This document shows, piece by piece, positions 8,684 through 17,618 of a stretch of 64,000 nt of DNA. The DNA lies in contig JAHZLQ010000040.1 in the NCBI GenBank assembly GCA_022599775.1, positions 54,422 to 118,421 of the forward strand. Reading direction: 5' to 3'. Origin of the DNA: Gammaproteobacteria bacterium (GTDB lineage Bacteria; Pseudomonadota; Gammaproteobacteria; Nevskiales; Nevskiaceae). The translations under genes and the position numbers were made by a program. A model generated the notes under the pieces. The model did not search any database. It saw only the letters and a program-made list of their open reading frames with translations, and was not told where the DNA came from. How positions within the stretch are numbered: position 1 is the first letter of the stretch; every line of letters starts with the position of its first letter.

Positions 8684-9523
8684 GTGCGGGGGCAACTCGA
8701 GCTGCGGGCAAGCCTGCTGGCCACCTTGACGCTGCTCGGCGTGCTGTTCGCGCCGAGCGGCCAGGCCGAACCGGCGATCGCCATCATCATCGACGACATC
8801 GGCTACCGCCGCGCCGATGGCCTGCGTGCGCTGGCTCTGCCCGGGGCGCTGGCTTACGCGGTGCTGCCGTTCACGCCTTACGGCGTGGAGCAGGCCGCGC
8901 TGGCGCGCGACAAGGGTTCCGAAGTGCTGCTGCACCTGCCGCTGGAAGCGCAGAGCGGCGTGCTGCATCCGGCTGCGATCCGCATCGATGATGACCGTGC
9001 CGCGCTGGCGCGGCGTTTCCGTGACGCCATGCTGTTCCTGCCCGATGTCGACGGCATCAACAATCATCAGGGCAGCCTGGTCACAGCCAGCCGTCGCGAG
9101 ATGAACTGGTTGATGTCGGAAATCAGCGCGCTCGGCGGTCTGTACTTTGTCGACAGCAAGACCACCTCGATGAGCGTGGCCTATGGCACGGCGCGCAGTG
9201 CCGGTGTGCCCAGCACGCAGCGTGATGTGTTTCTGGACGATGCGCCGGGCCTCGAAGCCGCGCATCGCCAGTTTCATCGCCTCATTGCACGCGCCTACAA
9301 GAAGGGCACGGCGCTGGCGATCGGCCATCCGCACCCGCAGACCCTGTCGGTGCTTGAGGCGGAGCTGCCGCGGCTTGCCGACTACGGTGTGCGCCTGGTT
9401 TCGCCCGGCGAACTGATCCGTGAACAGAACGGCTTGCAGACGAGGCCGGCCGAGCCGCTGATCAAGGCCGACGCCGGCTCCGCCACCCCATCAGCAGCCC
9501 CGCCGCCGCGACTGGCGCGCTGA
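8684..9523 (+). CDS. yibQ: Divergent polysaccharide deacetylase (YibQ family)
   Basis: A 279-residue exported protein with a GTG start. The N-terminal hydrophobic segment ends near SGQAEP (about residue 28) and the domain begins with AIAIIIDDIGYRRADGLRAL, the typical start of the divergent polysaccharide deacetylase family. Other family marks are LPLEAQ, GINNHQGSLVT, FVDSKTT and AIGHPHPQTL. The order EnvC-CtpA-YibQ is conserved in many gammaproteobacteria and suggests a cell-envelope role, although the YibQ substrate is not established. Its last 62 bases overlap the 3' end of ubiB on the opposite strand. Confidence 0.9.
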   Translation: MRGQLELRASLLATLTLLGVLFAPSGQAEPAIAIIIDDIGYRRADGLRALALPGALAYAVLPFTPYGVEQAALARDKGSEVLLHLPLEAQSGVLHPAAIRIDDDRAALARRFRDAMLFLPDVDGINNHQGSLVTASRREMNWLMSEISALGGLYFVDSKTTSMSVAYGTARSAGVPSTQRDVFLDDAPGLEAAHRQFHRLIARAYKKGTALAIGHPHPQTLSVLEAELPRLADYGVRLVSPGELIREQNGLQTRPAEPLIKADAGSATPSAAPPPRLAR

Positions 9524-11051
9524 TCCACGGCGTGACCGCGCAGGCGAAGCCGATCGCCGCCGCGATGATCAGGCCGGTGCCGACGACGGCCTGACGCAGC
9601 GCACGCTGCCCTTCCCGCATCTGCGCATGCAGTGCCAACAGCGCGAGCTGGGTACGCTGTGCATCGCTGCCATCGAGCTGTTTCAGGGCACGGGTCGCCA
9701 GCTCCGGCAGCACTTCGGCGAGCGTCGGCAGCTGCGCGCGCGCGCGTTCGAGCATGCCGGCCGGGCCCAGGCGGTTGCGCATCCACTCGTCCATGATCGG
9801 CTTGGCCGATTTCCACAGGTCCAGTTCCGGGTCGAGCTGACGACCCAGGCCTTCGACCTGCAACAGGGTCTTCTGCAGCAACACCAGTTGCGGCTGCACC
9901 TGATAGTCGAAGCGTCGCGCCACCTGGAACAGCCGCATCAGGAAAAAGCCGAAGGAGATGTCCTTGATCGGCCGACCGAAGATCGGTTCGCTGATGGTGC
10001 GGATCGCCGCCTCGAAATCCTCGACACGCGTGCTCGACGGGATCCAGCCCGATTCCAGATGCAGCTCGGCGATGCGCCGGTAGTCGCGATTGAAGAAGGC
10101 CAGGAAGTTCTCGGCCAGATAGCGCTGATCCGAGGGCGCCAGCGTGCCGACGATGCCGAAGTCGATCGCCAGATAGCGCGGATCCTTCGGGTCCGAGGCA
10201 TCGACGATGATGTTGCCGGGATGCATGTCCGCGTGAAAGAAATTGTCGCGAAATACCTGTTTGAAGAAGATCTCGACGCCACGTTCGGACAGCTTCTTGA
10301 AGTCCACGCCCAGTTCACGCAGATAGGCAAGCTCCCGAATCGAAACGCCGTGGATGCGCTCCATCGTCAGCACGTCCGGCTTGGTGTAGTCCCACAGCAC
10401 CAGCGGGTGATAGATCAGCGGCGAGCCCAGCCAGTTGCGGCGCAGCTGCGAACAGCTGGCGCCTTCGCGCATCAGGTCCAGTTCGTCGAGGATGATGCGT
10501 TCGAACTCGGCCACGATCTCGCGCGGGCGCAGACGGGCCGCTTGCTGATTGAATCGCGTGGCCAGCTCGGCCAGTGTCCGCATGAGGGCGATGTCACCGC
10601 GTATCGTCTTTTCGATCCCCGGGCGAATGACCTTGACCACGACCTCGAAGCCGGGATCGTCGGCGGTGACCGGATGCAGGCGCGCCGCGTGAACCTGCGC
10701 CACCGAGGCCGAGGCCATCGGCGTTTCGTCGAACTCGGCATACAGCTCCGAAACCGGCTTGCCGAGCGCGCGTTCGATGATCGCGCGCGCCTCGCTGCCC
10801 GGAAACGGCGGCACCTGGTCCTGCAGTTTCATCAGTTCCAGCGCGATGTCCGCCGGCACGATGTCCGGCCGCGTCGACAGCGCCTGGCCGAATTTGATGA
10901 ACACCGGGCCGAGTTCCTGCAGCGCAAGACGCAGGCGTTCGCCGCGTGGGGTGCTGGTCTTGCGCGGCTTGCCGTCGAGAAATTCGCGCAGGCCGTAGCG
11001 GTGAACGATGCGATGAATCTGCCAGAGCCGGCCGAGACGACCGCCCCTCAT
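9462..11051 (-). CDS. ubiB: Ubiquinone biosynthesis ATPase-like kinase UbiB
   Basis: A 529-residue atypical kinase-like protein (ABC1/ADCK family) needed for coenzyme Q synthesis. Seen: the KxGQ motif in GPVFIKFGQALSTRPD, the Ala-rich nucleotide loop in ASASVAQVHAARL, the VKVIRPGIEK lysine region, HADMHPGNI (catalytic loop) and LAIDFGIVG (metal site). Two C-terminal hydrophobic segments, ending near AAAGLLMGW, anchor it to the inner membrane. It starts four bases inside the ubiJ end (ATGA overlap), giving a tight ubiE-ubiJ-ubiB operon. The 3' end overlaps yibQ. Confidence 0.96.
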   Translation of the reverse strand: MRGGRLGRLWQIHRIVHRYGLREFLDGKPRKTSTPRGERLRLALQELGPVFIKFGQALSTRPDIVPADIALELMKLQDQVPPFPGSEARAIIERALGKPVSELYAEFDETPMASASVAQVHAARLHPVTADDPGFEVVVKVIRPGIEKTIRGDIALMRTLAELATRFNQQAARLRPREIVAEFERIILDELDLMREGASCSQLRRNWLGSPLIYHPLVLWDYTKPDVLTMERIHGVSIRELAYLRELGVDFKKLSERGVEIFFKQVFRDNFFHADMHPGNIIVDASDPKDPRYLAIDFGIVGTLAPSDQRYLAENFLAFFNRDYRRIAELHLESGWIPSSTRVEDFEAAIRTISEPIFGRPIKDISFGFFLMRLFQVARRFDYQVQPQLVLLQKTLLQVEGLGRQLDPELDLWKSAKPIMDEWMRNRLGPAGMLERARAQLPTLAEVLPELATRALKQLDGSDAQRTQLALLALHAQMREGQRALRQAVVGTGLIIAAAIGFACAVTPWISAPVAAAGLLMGWRSRRRP

Positions 11052-11674
11052 GCGGCGGGCTCCGACAACTTGCGATCCATCCGGTCGAGGCGGGCCGCGA
11101 GTCGTTCCACGTCGTCGCGCAAACGCTCAACGCCGTCGCCCCAATGCTCGATGTCGGCGCGGTGCACCAGATCGCGGCTTTCCTCGCGCAGGTATTCCGC
11201 CGTGTCCAGGGACAGGCTGGATGCCGCCTGCCGGCCCCAGCCGAACAATCCCTTAGCCGTTCGCACCAGGCGTACCGCGGCCACGTCGCCAAGCACACGC
11301 GCCGCCAGTTCCTCGGGGTCGAAGCCGACCTTCGCGAACACGCGTTGCATCTGGGCCAGTAGTCCCGCATCACCCTGTACCGACAGGCCGGTGGGCAGGG
11401 CTTCCTCGCCCCGCAGCTGCTGGCCGATCAGGCGCAGTACCGCCGTCAGTTCGCCGGATACGGTGGCATCCGGCGCGCGTTCGGTCTCCGGCGCCACACG
11501 CAGGCCGTTGTCGAGGAATTCCAGATGAAAGATCCAGTTCGTCACCGGCATGCGGATCGCCAGCACGCGGCCGCGCAGCTTTGCACATTCGGCCACGGCC
11601 TCGGGTTCCAGCTGAAGATGACGGTTGAGCGCGACTTCCAGCGCCGCGCAGGCCAGACCGGGCGCCCCGCTCAT
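11048..11674 (-). CDS. ubiJ: Ubiquinone biosynthesis accessory factor UbiJ
   Basis: A 208-residue protein with an SCP2-like lipid-binding fold in roughly residues 10-110 ([46 protein letters not shown]) and a C-terminal helical part rich in Arg/Glu/Asp ([19 protein letters not shown]) that is probably coiled coil. UbiJ binds ubiquinone intermediates and scaffolds the cytosolic Ubi complex with UbiK. It overlaps ubiE upstream by four bases and ubiB downstream by four bases, so all three are likely translationally coupled. Confidence 0.93.
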   Translation of the reverse strand: MSGAPGLACAALEVALNRHLQLEPEAVAECAKLRGRVLAIRMPVTNWIFHLEFLDNGLRVAPETERAPDATVSGELTAVLRLIGQQLRGEEALPTGLSVQGDAGLLAQMQRVFAKVGFDPEELAARVLGDVAAVRLVRTAKGLFGWGRQAASSLSLDTAEYLREESRDLVHRADIEHWGDGVERLRDDVERLAARLDRMDRKLSEPAA

Positions 11675-12438
11675 AGCTTGTAGCCGCGATGCACCGCGAC
11701 TACGCCACCGGTCAGGTTGTAGACCTGCACGCGCGAAAACCCCGCTGCTTCCATCATGCCCTTGAGCGTGTCCTGATCGGGGTGCATGCGGATCGATTCC
11801 GCCAGATAGCGATAGGAATCCTCATCGCGCGCGATGAAGCGGCCCAGGCGCGGAAGCACCTTGAACGAATACTGATCGTAGAGTTTGGCGAAACCCCCAT
11901 TGAGCGGCTTGGAGAACTCCAGAATCAGTAGGCGGCCCCCCGGCTTGAGCGTGCGCAGCATCGAACGCAGCGCAGAATCCTTGTCCGTGACATTGCGCAG
12001 GCCGAAGCCGATGCTGATGCAGTCGAAGCTGTTGTCGGCGAACGGCAGGCATTCCGCATTGGCTTGCACCGCCGGTACATTGCCGACGATGCCGCGATCG
12101 GTCAGGCGCGAACGTCCCTCCTCGAGCATCGCCGCGTTGATGTCGGACAGCACCGCCAGCCCGCTCGCGCCCACGGCCCTGGCAAACGCCGCCGTGAGAT
12201 CGCCGGTACCGCCGGCCACATCGAGCACGCGCTCGCCGCTACGGACGCCGGCCAGATCGATCGCGAAACGCTTCCAGACGCGATGCACGCCCATGGACAT
12301 CAGGTCGTTCATCAGGTCGTACTTGGCCGCAACCGACGAAAACACCTCGCGTACGCGCTTGGCCTTGTCCGTGACCGGAACCTGCTCGTAACCGAAGTGC
12401 GTGAAACCGGGACGGTCCCCGGCGGGCTTATCAACCAT
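11671..12438 (-). CDS. ubiE: Ubiquinone/menaquinone C-methyltransferase UbiE
   Basis: A 255-residue SAM-dependent class I methyltransferase acting on the quinone ring (C2 in ubiquinone synthesis). Motifs: [18 protein letters not shown] near the N-terminus, the SAM glycine loop [28 protein letters not shown], and LLILEFSKP. The C-terminus [10 protein letters not shown] is the standard family ending. It is the first gene of the ubiE-ubiJ-ubiB operon. A short inverted repeat (12447-12467) lies just upstream of the start and no good ribosome site is visible, so initiation may be sensitive to leader structure. Confidence 0.97.
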   Translation of the reverse strand: MVDKPAGDRPGFTHFGYEQVPVTDKAKRVREVFSSVAAKYDLMNDLMSMGVHRVWKRFAIDLAGVRSGERVLDVAGGTGDLTAAFARAVGASGLAVLSDINAAMLEEGRSRLTDRGIVGNVPAVQANAECLPFADNSFDCISIGFGLRNVTDKDSALRSMLRTLKPGGRLLILEFSKPLNGGFAKLYDQYSFKVLPRLGRFIARDEDSYRYLAESIRMHPDQDTLKGMMEAAGFSRVQVYNLTGGVVAVHRGYKL

Positions 12439-12792
12439 GGATTCAACCGTTGTCGAAATGACAACGGCAATTATGGCGGTTTGTCGACGAGCCCGTGGTG
12501 GAAACCCGCCGCGGCCCAGGCACGGCCAATACCGAAGTGGAATCGACCGCGTGTCCGACGGTCGTTATGAGCCTCGGGGCGAGGCGCCAAGTCTGATTGT
12601 AGTCCACCCGTATTCCATTACGCCAACCCGGCCCAACGCGTTTCTCTTGGTCTGAGCAGTGCGCGCGACAGTTGGCGCCAAAAAATTCATCAATTTTATG
12701 CGCGCAATATTAGTCAATCATTGCCTATACTCGCCCGGTGGAAAGGCCAAAGAGCCACCACTTCCGTAATAACTTGTTCGCTGGGAGCGCAC
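12439..12792. promoter_or_regulatory. Divergent intergenic region, ubiE / ompA-like
   Basis: This 354-bp stretch has no convincing gene. Near ubiE, CCGTTGTC (12447-12454) and GACAACGG (12460-12467) form an 8-bp inverted repeat with a five-base loop. Towards the OmpA-like gene the sequence becomes A/T-rich (about 12675-12720), with TATACT at about 12726-12731 as a likely -10 box and no clear -35. A GGGAG ribosome site lies seven to eight bases before the ATG at 12793. An A/T-rich upstream tract before a major outer-membrane gene is usual. Confidence 0.4.
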
Positions 12793-13851
12793 ATGAAACT
12801 AGCAGGATGCTGCCTAACGGGCGCCGTATTGGCGTTCGTCACTTCTACGGCCATGGCTGAAGACCCCACGTCTCGCTTCGGTTCGTCGAGCTATCTCGGC
12901 GCACTGGGCGGCTACACCTTTGCTGATGACGATCGAGCCGACGACATCGACCACGCCTCCGGCCTGCAGCTGTTCTACGGCAGCTTCCTCGGAGACGCTG
13001 CGTGGGGCTATGAAATCAGCGGCGGTTTCGACATCTATGAAACCGATTCGACCATCAGTGTCGACTACTACCGCTACACCGCAGGCGCCGACCTCACCTA
13101 TTCGTTTGGCGACCGCGACAGCTTCACGCCGTTCCTGATTGGCGGTATCGCCGCCGACTACAACGACGTGCTGCCCGACGACGAGGATGACTGGGCGTTT
13201 CTCGCCAATGCCGGCGTCGGTTTCGTCACCGGTCCGCTCACCAAGCGAGGCAAGATCCGTTTCCGCGGTGAACTGCGTTACGTCTACGACGACTTCCAGA
13301 GCGGCTATGGCGAGCCCCGTATCAACCTCGGCATCGAATTGCCGCTGCTGCAGGAGCGTGAAGCGCCGCCGCCGCAGCCACAGGAGGCCAAGGTGGTCGA
13401 GGTGCCGACGGGTCTGCTCGACAGCGACGGCGATGGCATCATCGACGACAAGGATGAATGCCCCGGCACCGCGGCGGGGGTCCGCGTCGACGGCGTCGGT
13501 TGTGCCTTGCCGAAGATCATCGACCTCAAGGGCGTGACCTTCGAGTTCAACGAAACCCGTCTGCGTCCCGACGCCGAAACGATCCTCGACTGGGCCGCCG
13601 GCATTCTCAAGAAGTATCCGGACATGCAGGTCGAGGTCGCCGGCCATACCGACAGCCTCGGTTCCGAGGAATACAACCAGAAGCTGTCCGAAGGCCGCGC
13701 CCAGGCCGTGCACGACTACTTCGTCGAGCACGGCATCCCGGCCGAGCAGATGAGTGTCCACGGCTACGGAGAGTCCCAGCCGCGCGACAACAACGAAACC
13801 GAGGCCGGCCGCGAACGGAATCGCCGCGTCGAACTGCGCGTTCTGAACTGA
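12793..13851 (+). CDS. OmpA-family outer-membrane protein
   Basis: A 352-residue protein. Order: signal peptide (cut at AMA-ED, about residue 22), an N-terminal eight-stranded beta-barrel-like region (about 25-190) rich in Gly, Tyr and Asp, a PPPQPQEAK hinge, a short calcium-binding-type repeat DSDGDGIIDDKDECPGT, and an OmpA C-terminal peptidoglycan-binding domain with VEVAGHTDSLGSEEYNQKLS and ERNRRVELRVLN. The barrel sits in the outer membrane and the C-domain ties it to peptidoglycan. The gene is followed after 30 bp by the acidic lipoprotein gene, probably in the same transcript up to the terminator at 14834. Confidence 0.92.
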   Translation: MKLAGCCLTGAVLAFVTSTAMAEDPTSRFGSSSYLGALGGYTFADDDRADDIDHASGLQLFYGSFLGDAAWGYEISGGFDIYETDSTISVDYYRYTAGADLTYSFGDRDSFTPFLIGGIAADYNDVLPDDEDDWAFLANAGVGFVTGPLTKRGKIRFRGELRYVYDDFQSGYGEPRINLGIELPLLQEREAPPPQPQEAKVVEVPTGLLDSDGDGIIDDKDECPGTAAGVRVDGVGCALPKIIDLKGVTFEFNETRLRPDAETILDWAAGILKKYPDMQVEVAGHTDSLGSEEYNQKLSEGRAQAVHDYFVEHGIPAEQMSVHGYGESQPRDNNETEAGRERNRRVELRVLN

Positions 13852-13881
13852 CGCCACCCTTGAAGGAACACAGGAAAAATC

Positions 13882-14787
13882 ATGATGGCTTTCAATGAAA
13901 TGAAGACACTTCTGGCGGTCGGCGCGGTGGCGCTGCTGTTGGGGCTGGGCGGCTGCGAAGCCGATTCCGACACTGTGGACGTCGGCGGCGATTCGGGGCC
14001 GACGCCTGGAAGCATCGTCGACGTGAACGACTGCCAGGTTCCGGTCGGCGACATGCTGTGCGTGCTCGGCGGACCGGATCATCCCGGTGGCCTGGTCGAC
14101 GCGCTGCTGGCCGAAGACGGTCCGCTGGGGCCGATCGCGGGCGCGATCGACGTCTCGGCGTTGACCGATACCCTGGCATTCATGCTAGAGAACGACGGCG
14201 ACCTGGCCAGCCTCGTCGAAAGCCTGATCGCCAGCGGGCAGTTGAGCGAAGGGCTGCAACTGCTGCTGTTGGGCGACGAGGACGGAGAAGGCGGCCTGGC
14301 CGATATTCTCAGCGGCCTGTTGCTGCCCAACGAGGAGGGCGAAGGGCTCGTCGCCCTGTTCGGCGAAGACGGCATTCCCGGTCTGGTGCAGGCCCTGCTC
14401 GTCGATGGCGCCAGTAGCGACTGTCAGGCTCCGCTCGGAACCCTGTGTCTGATCGCCGGAGACGATTCCGACCAGACCGGTCTGGTCGATCTGCTACTGA
14501 CCTCGGACGGCGTGCTGGGCTCGCTCAGCCAGACCCTGACCGGCGATGTCACCGATGACGTCGTCGCCGTGCTCGGCGACCTGCTGGAATCCGACGGAAG
14601 CCTCGGCGATCTGGTGCAGGGTCTGTTCGCCGATGGTCAGTTGGCCGAAGGCCTGCAGGTATTGCTGGTCGGCGATCCGGACGAAGGCGTCCAGAGCGGT
14701 CTGGTACAGGCGCTCGACAGTCTGCTCGGCGGTCTCGGTGACATTACCAGCAACATCATCGGTTTCGTGCAGGGTCTGTTTCCCTAG
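13882..14787 (+). CDS. Acidic duplicated-domain lipoprotein, unknown function
   Basis: A 301-residue predicted lipoprotein: the hydrophobic leader ends in the lipobox LGLGGC, so Cys25 is the likely lipidated residue. The 277-residue mature chain consists of two related halves (about 50-170 and 180-301). Each opens with DCQ.P.G..LC and runs through GLVD.LL, LVESLIASGQLSEGLQLLLL or LVQGLFADGQLAEGLQVLLV, with Gly-Asp turns. By my count the mature part has about 50 Asp/Glu and no Lys, Arg, Tyr or Trp. Paired cysteines in each half (51/60, 181/189) could form disulfides. No family is recognised. The repeated Leu-helix and Gly-Asp-turn pattern suggests a solenoid or a cation-binding surface protein. 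An AGGA ribosome site precedes the first ATG. Confidence 0.82.
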   Translation: MMAFNEMKTLLAVGAVALLLGLGGCEADSDTVDVGGDSGPTPGSIVDVNDCQVPVGDMLCVLGGPDHPGGLVDALLAEDGPLGPIAGAIDVSALTDTLAFMLENDGDLASLVESLIASGQLSEGLQLLLLGDEDGEGGLADILSGLLLPNEEGEGLVALFGEDGIPGLVQALLVDGASSDCQAPLGTLCLIAGDDSDQTGLVDLLLTSDGVLGSLSQTLTGDVTDDVVAVLGDLLESDGSLGDLVQGLFADGQLAEGLQVLLVGDPDEGVQSGLVQALDSLLGGLGDITSNIIGFVQGLFP

Positions 14788-14833
14788 TCCATACGGGTGA
14801 TAGTCCCCTGAGTCGAACCAGATCGGGGATATG

Positions 14834-14867
14834 GGCGCCGGACACGCAAGGGGTCCGGCGCCTTTCT
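14834..14867 (+). terminator. Rho-independent terminator after the acidic lipoprotein gene
   Basis: GGCGCCGGA (14834-14842) pairs with TCCGGCGCC (14854-14862) to give a perfect 9-bp GC-rich stem with an 11-base loop, followed by TTTCTT. It lies 47 bp after the stop of the acidic lipoprotein gene and should end the ompA-like/lipoprotein transcript. Confidence 0.85.
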
Positions 14868-14953
14868 TGTATACCCTTATTGGTCGACGGAACCCGCGTC
14901 GGCGAGTTGCCGCTTGCGCAGATCCATACCGCGAAAACAAGCATACAAGGGGA

Positions 14954-15008
14954 ACGGCCATGCCGCAGCAGATTCATTCTGCGGGGGTGCCGCTTGTGGC
15001 ATGGCCGT
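14954..15008. repeat. Nested inverted repeat between convergent genes
   Basis: ACGGCCATGCC (14954-14964) and GGCATGGCCGT (14998-15008) are perfect 11-bp inverted arms. Between them CCGCAG (14963-14968) and CTGCGG (14979-14984) form a second hairpin. The result is a cruciform-like structure between the lipoprotein gene and the convergent RluB-type gene. It has no T-run on the plus strand, so it may be a dispersed repeat or a structured 3' end for the minus-strand gene rather than a simple terminator. Confidence 0.6.
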
Positions 15009-15048
15009 GAGATTCCGGTTGGCGACTAATGGCTTCAGGGTCTGACGC

Positions 15049-15840
15049 TCACCGATCCCGGCTTTGTCCCGGCTTCAGAGCGGCCACTTCCTCAGCCTCA
15101 AGATGTCGCCAGCTTCCCTTTGCCAGCTGGCCCAGCGCCACCGACCCGATGGATACCCGCAGCAGACGCAGTACCTCGAAGCCCAGCGCTGCCAACAGTC
15201 GGCGGATGTGGCGGTTGCGGCCTTCGTCCAGCGTGACTTCGAGCCAGGTGTTGCGCTGACCCTGACGCAGCAGCTGGACGCGACGTGCGCGTAGCGCCTC
15301 CGAACCGTCGTTCACGCCGGATAACATTTGCCGCAGCAGTTCCGAGTCAGGAAGCCCGGCGATCTGCACGTGGTAGGTCTTTTCCAAAGACGAGACCGGG
15401 TCGGTGATGCCGGCGGCCCAGACCGTGTCATTGCTGAGCAGCAGCAGGCCTTCACTGGCCTTATCCAGACGGCCCACCGGGCCGAGCCAGGGCAAGGCCG
15501 GATCGTCGAGCAATTGATAGACGGTTTGGCGGCCGCGTTCATCATCGGCGCTGACCACCAGCCCGCGTGGCTTGTTCATCGCAAGATAGACCGGCTGCGC
15601 GGCGCGTACCGCGTTGCCGTCCACGCTGATGGTTTCGCTGCGACTGTCCGTGGGACGTTCGGGGTTGCGTATCAGGCGCCCGTCGACCCGTACGCGCCCT
15701 TCCTGGATCAAGGCCTGCGCCTGGCTGCGCGAGCACACGCCCAGCTTGGAGAGCACCCGCGCAAGACCGTGGCGCGGCGCGGCGGCAGGCTTGCGTGCAG
15801 CGGTCGGAGGCCGGGATGTGCCGGCTTTGCGCCGGTCCAT
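15049..15840 (-). CDS. RsuA/RluB/E/F-family pseudouridine synthase
   Basis: A 263-residue RNA-modifying enzyme. A basic Ala/Pro/Arg N-terminus is followed by an S4 RNA-binding domain (about residues 25-75: RVLSKLGVCSRSQAQALIQEGRVRVDG) and the synthase domain. The domain has YLAMNKPRGLVVS, the catalytic-aspartate motif PVGRLDKASEGLLLLSND, EKTYHVQI, and the family ending LDEGRNRHIRRLLAALGFEVLRLLRVSIG. It isomerises a uridine in rRNA; the exact target (23S RluB-type most likely from the R-H-I-R-R pattern) is not proven. It runs convergent to the lipoprotein operon. Confidence 0.88.
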   Translation of the reverse strand: MDRRKAGTSRPPTAARKPAAAPRHGLARVLSKLGVCSRSQAQALIQEGRVRVDGRLIRNPERPTDSRSETISVDGNAVRAAQPVYLAMNKPRGLVVSADDERGRQTVYQLLDDPALPWLGPVGRLDKASEGLLLLSNDTVWAAGITDPVSSLEKTYHVQIAGLPDSELLRQMLSGVNDGSEALRARRVQLLRQGQRNTWLEVTLDEGRNRHIRRLLAALGFEVLRLLRVSIGSVALGQLAKGSWRHLEAEEVAALKPGQSRDR

Positions 15841-15879
15841 GAAGAGCCACCAGGAGCAAGCGGAAAAGTGGCGTGCAGC

Positions 15880-17193
15880 TTACCCGCCGCTGGGCGTGAC
15901 CCGCCAGATCATGTTGCCGACATCGTCCGCGACCAGCAATGCACCCTGGCGGTCCAGGGCCACACCCACGGGCCGGCCCTGCGCCTCTCCGTCATCGTTG
16001 ACGAAACCGCTCAGTATGTCCACCGGCTTGCCGGCGGGACGGGCAGCTTCGAACGGTACGAAGATCACCTTGTAGCCGCTGCGCGGTTTGCGGTTCCAGG
16101 AACCATGTTGGCCGATGAACATGCCATTGCGGTAGTTCGCCGGCAGCCAGTCGGCGTCCGACCATTCCAGCCCCAGCGAAGCGGTATGCGGGCCCAGTGC
16201 GTAGTCCGGCACCAGGGCGCTGGCGACCCGCTCCGGCTTCTGCGGCTTTACGCGTTCGTCCACATGCTGACCGTAGTAGCTGTAGGGCCAGCCGTAGAAG
16301 CCGCCGTCCTCGACGGAGGTCATGTAGTCCGGCACCAGATCGCTGCCGAGTTCGTCGCGTTCGTTGACCACGGTCCAGAGCTTGCCGTCCGGTGCCCAGG
16401 CGAGGCCGTTGGGGTTGCGCAGGCCGCTCGCGTAGAGGCGATGCTCGCCACTGGCCACATCGACTTCCCAGATCGCGGCGCGCCCCTGCTCGACCGCCAT
16501 GCCGTTCTCGGCCACATTGCTGTTGGAGCCGGTGGTGACGTAGAGCTTGTCGCCATCGGCGCTGGCGATGAGGTTCTTGGTCCAGTGATGATTGATCTCG
16601 CCGGCCGGCAGATCGACCAGCTTGGTGCCCGGCGCGGAAATCATGTTCGCGCCGGTTTCATAGGCAAAGCGCATCACGGCGTCGGTGTTGGCGACATAGA
16701 AATCGTTGCCCACCAGCGCCATGCCGAACGGTGAGTTGAGGCCTTCGAGAAAGGCGTAGCGCTGGTCGGCCACACCGTCGCCATCGGTATCGCGCAGCAG
16801 GGTGATGCGATTGGCGCTGGGCACGCCGGCACCGGCACGGCCCATGACTTTCTTCATGACCCAGCCCTTGATGCCACTGCGGTCCTCGGGCTTGGGCGGT
16901 GCGTTGGTTTCGGCCACCAGCACGTCGCCGTTGGGCAGAACGTAAAGCCAGCGCGGATGGTCGAGCTTGTCGGCGAAGGCCACGACATGCAGACCGGCCG
17001 CAGCATCCGGCTTGCCACCTTCGGGCCAGCCCTTGGCCGGCGCGATGTTGACGGTCGGAATCAGCGACTCTTGCGGTGGTGGCAGTTCGGGTTCCGGCCC
17101 AGTGCCGGCGTCGACCGGCAATTGCGCCATGTCGCCGCAGCCGGCCAGGGCGGCGCCGATGAATGCGGGCAGCAGCCAGTGTGTCGATGTCAT
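15880..17193 (-). CDS. PQQ-type sugar (L-sorbosone) dehydrogenase-like lipoprotein
   Basis: A 437-residue beta-propeller protein. The ATG at 17193 gives a lipoprotein signal ([15 protein letters not shown]), so it is probably membrane-tethered in the periplasm. The propeller shows repeated blades: [69 protein letters not shown] and [19 protein letters not shown]. This matches the soluble aldose/sorbosone dehydrogenase family, which uses PQQ to oxidise sugars or related alcohols. No PQQ synthesis genes are in the window, so whether it holds cofactor is unknown. The frame remains open 43 codons upstream of the chosen start but without conserved sequence. Confidence 0.82.
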   Translation of the reverse strand: MTSTHWLLPAFIGAALAGCGDMAQLPVDAGTGPEPELPPPQESLIPTVNIAPAKGWPEGGKPDAAAGLHVVAFADKLDHPRWLYVLPNGDVLVAETNAPPKPEDRSGIKGWVMKKVMGRAGAGVPSANRITLLRDTDGDGVADQRYAFLEGLNSPFGMALVGNDFYVANTDAVMRFAYETGANMISAPGTKLVDLPAGEINHHWTKNLIASADGDKLYVTTGSNSNVAENGMAVEQGRAAIWEVDVASGEHRLYASGLRNPNGLAWAPDGKLWTVVNERDELGSDLVPDYMTSVEDGGFYGWPYSYYGQHVDERVKPQKPERVASALVPDYALGPHTASLGLEWSDADWLPANYRNGMFIGQHGSWNRKPRSGYKVIFVPFEAARPAGKPVDILSGFVNDDGEAQGRPVGVALDRQGALLVADDVGNMIWRVTPSGG

Positions 17194-17275
17194 TGCAGTC
17201 CCTGTCGAAGCGTGGTTGCGTCGGCGAGTCTGCCCGCGGCGCCATTGCAGCAGACTGAATGTGCGGACCAAAATG

Positions 17276-17299
17276 AAACGGGCCCTCGCGGGCCCGTTT
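17276..17299 (-). terminator. Hairpin terminator behind the CTERM remnant
   Basis: AAACGGGCCC (17276-17285) pairs with GGGCCCGTTT (17290-17299) around a TCGC tetraloop, a perfect 10-bp stem. On the minus strand it is followed by a U-rich TTTCATTTT stretch. It lies directly after the end of the CTERM fragment (17323), so it is probably the terminator of the lost gene that this fragment came from. Confidence 0.7.
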
Positions 17300-17322
17300 C
17301 TTGATGCTCTGCCGCGATACAC

Positions 17323-17607
17323 CTACCGCCGCTGCCGCCGGCGCAGCAGCAATCGCAGCGCCGCGAACGGCAGCAACAGCAAAACGCCCAGCGCACCGCC
17401 ACCGGATTCACCGTCGCCGGCACCCCCAGCGGCGCTTTCACCGTTGACGGTGGGCGCCGAACCGAAAGCCTGGATCTCGGTGGCGCGGACGAAGTTGGCT
17501 GGACCCAGTCCCGTGATCACGACCCACGCAGCGGCAACCCGGAATTCATGCGGCGGTGGCTGATAGCACCGGCCTCCGGATCGAGCCTGCGACCGCCCGG
17601 CAATGAC
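17323..17607 (-). pseudogene. Orphan C-terminus with GlyGly-CTERM-like sorting signal
   Basis: An open frame of about 94 codons after an in-frame stop (at 17608-17610), with ATG available only at 17520. Its end has a Gly-rich linker (GGAGDGESGGGALG), a hydrophobic stretch (VLLLLPFAALRLLL) and a basic tail (RRRQRR). This is the three-part layout of GlyGly-CTERM sorting signals processed by rhombosortases. Just before it, VVITGLGPANFVRATEIQAFG resembles the end of a beta-sandwich ectodomain. There is no signal peptide and no ribosome site. The simplest reading is the 3' remnant of a large exported protein whose 5' part was deleted. A short intact gene starting at 17520 is the alternative. Confidence 0.5.
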
Positions 17608-17618
17608 CTAGACGCTGC

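Noticed and set aside
9627..11528. Very long plus-strand frame opposite ubiB/ubiJ (633 codons)
   Set aside because: Antisense shadow of ubiB and ubiJ; no ribosome site, low-complexity Arg/Gln composition and no family features.
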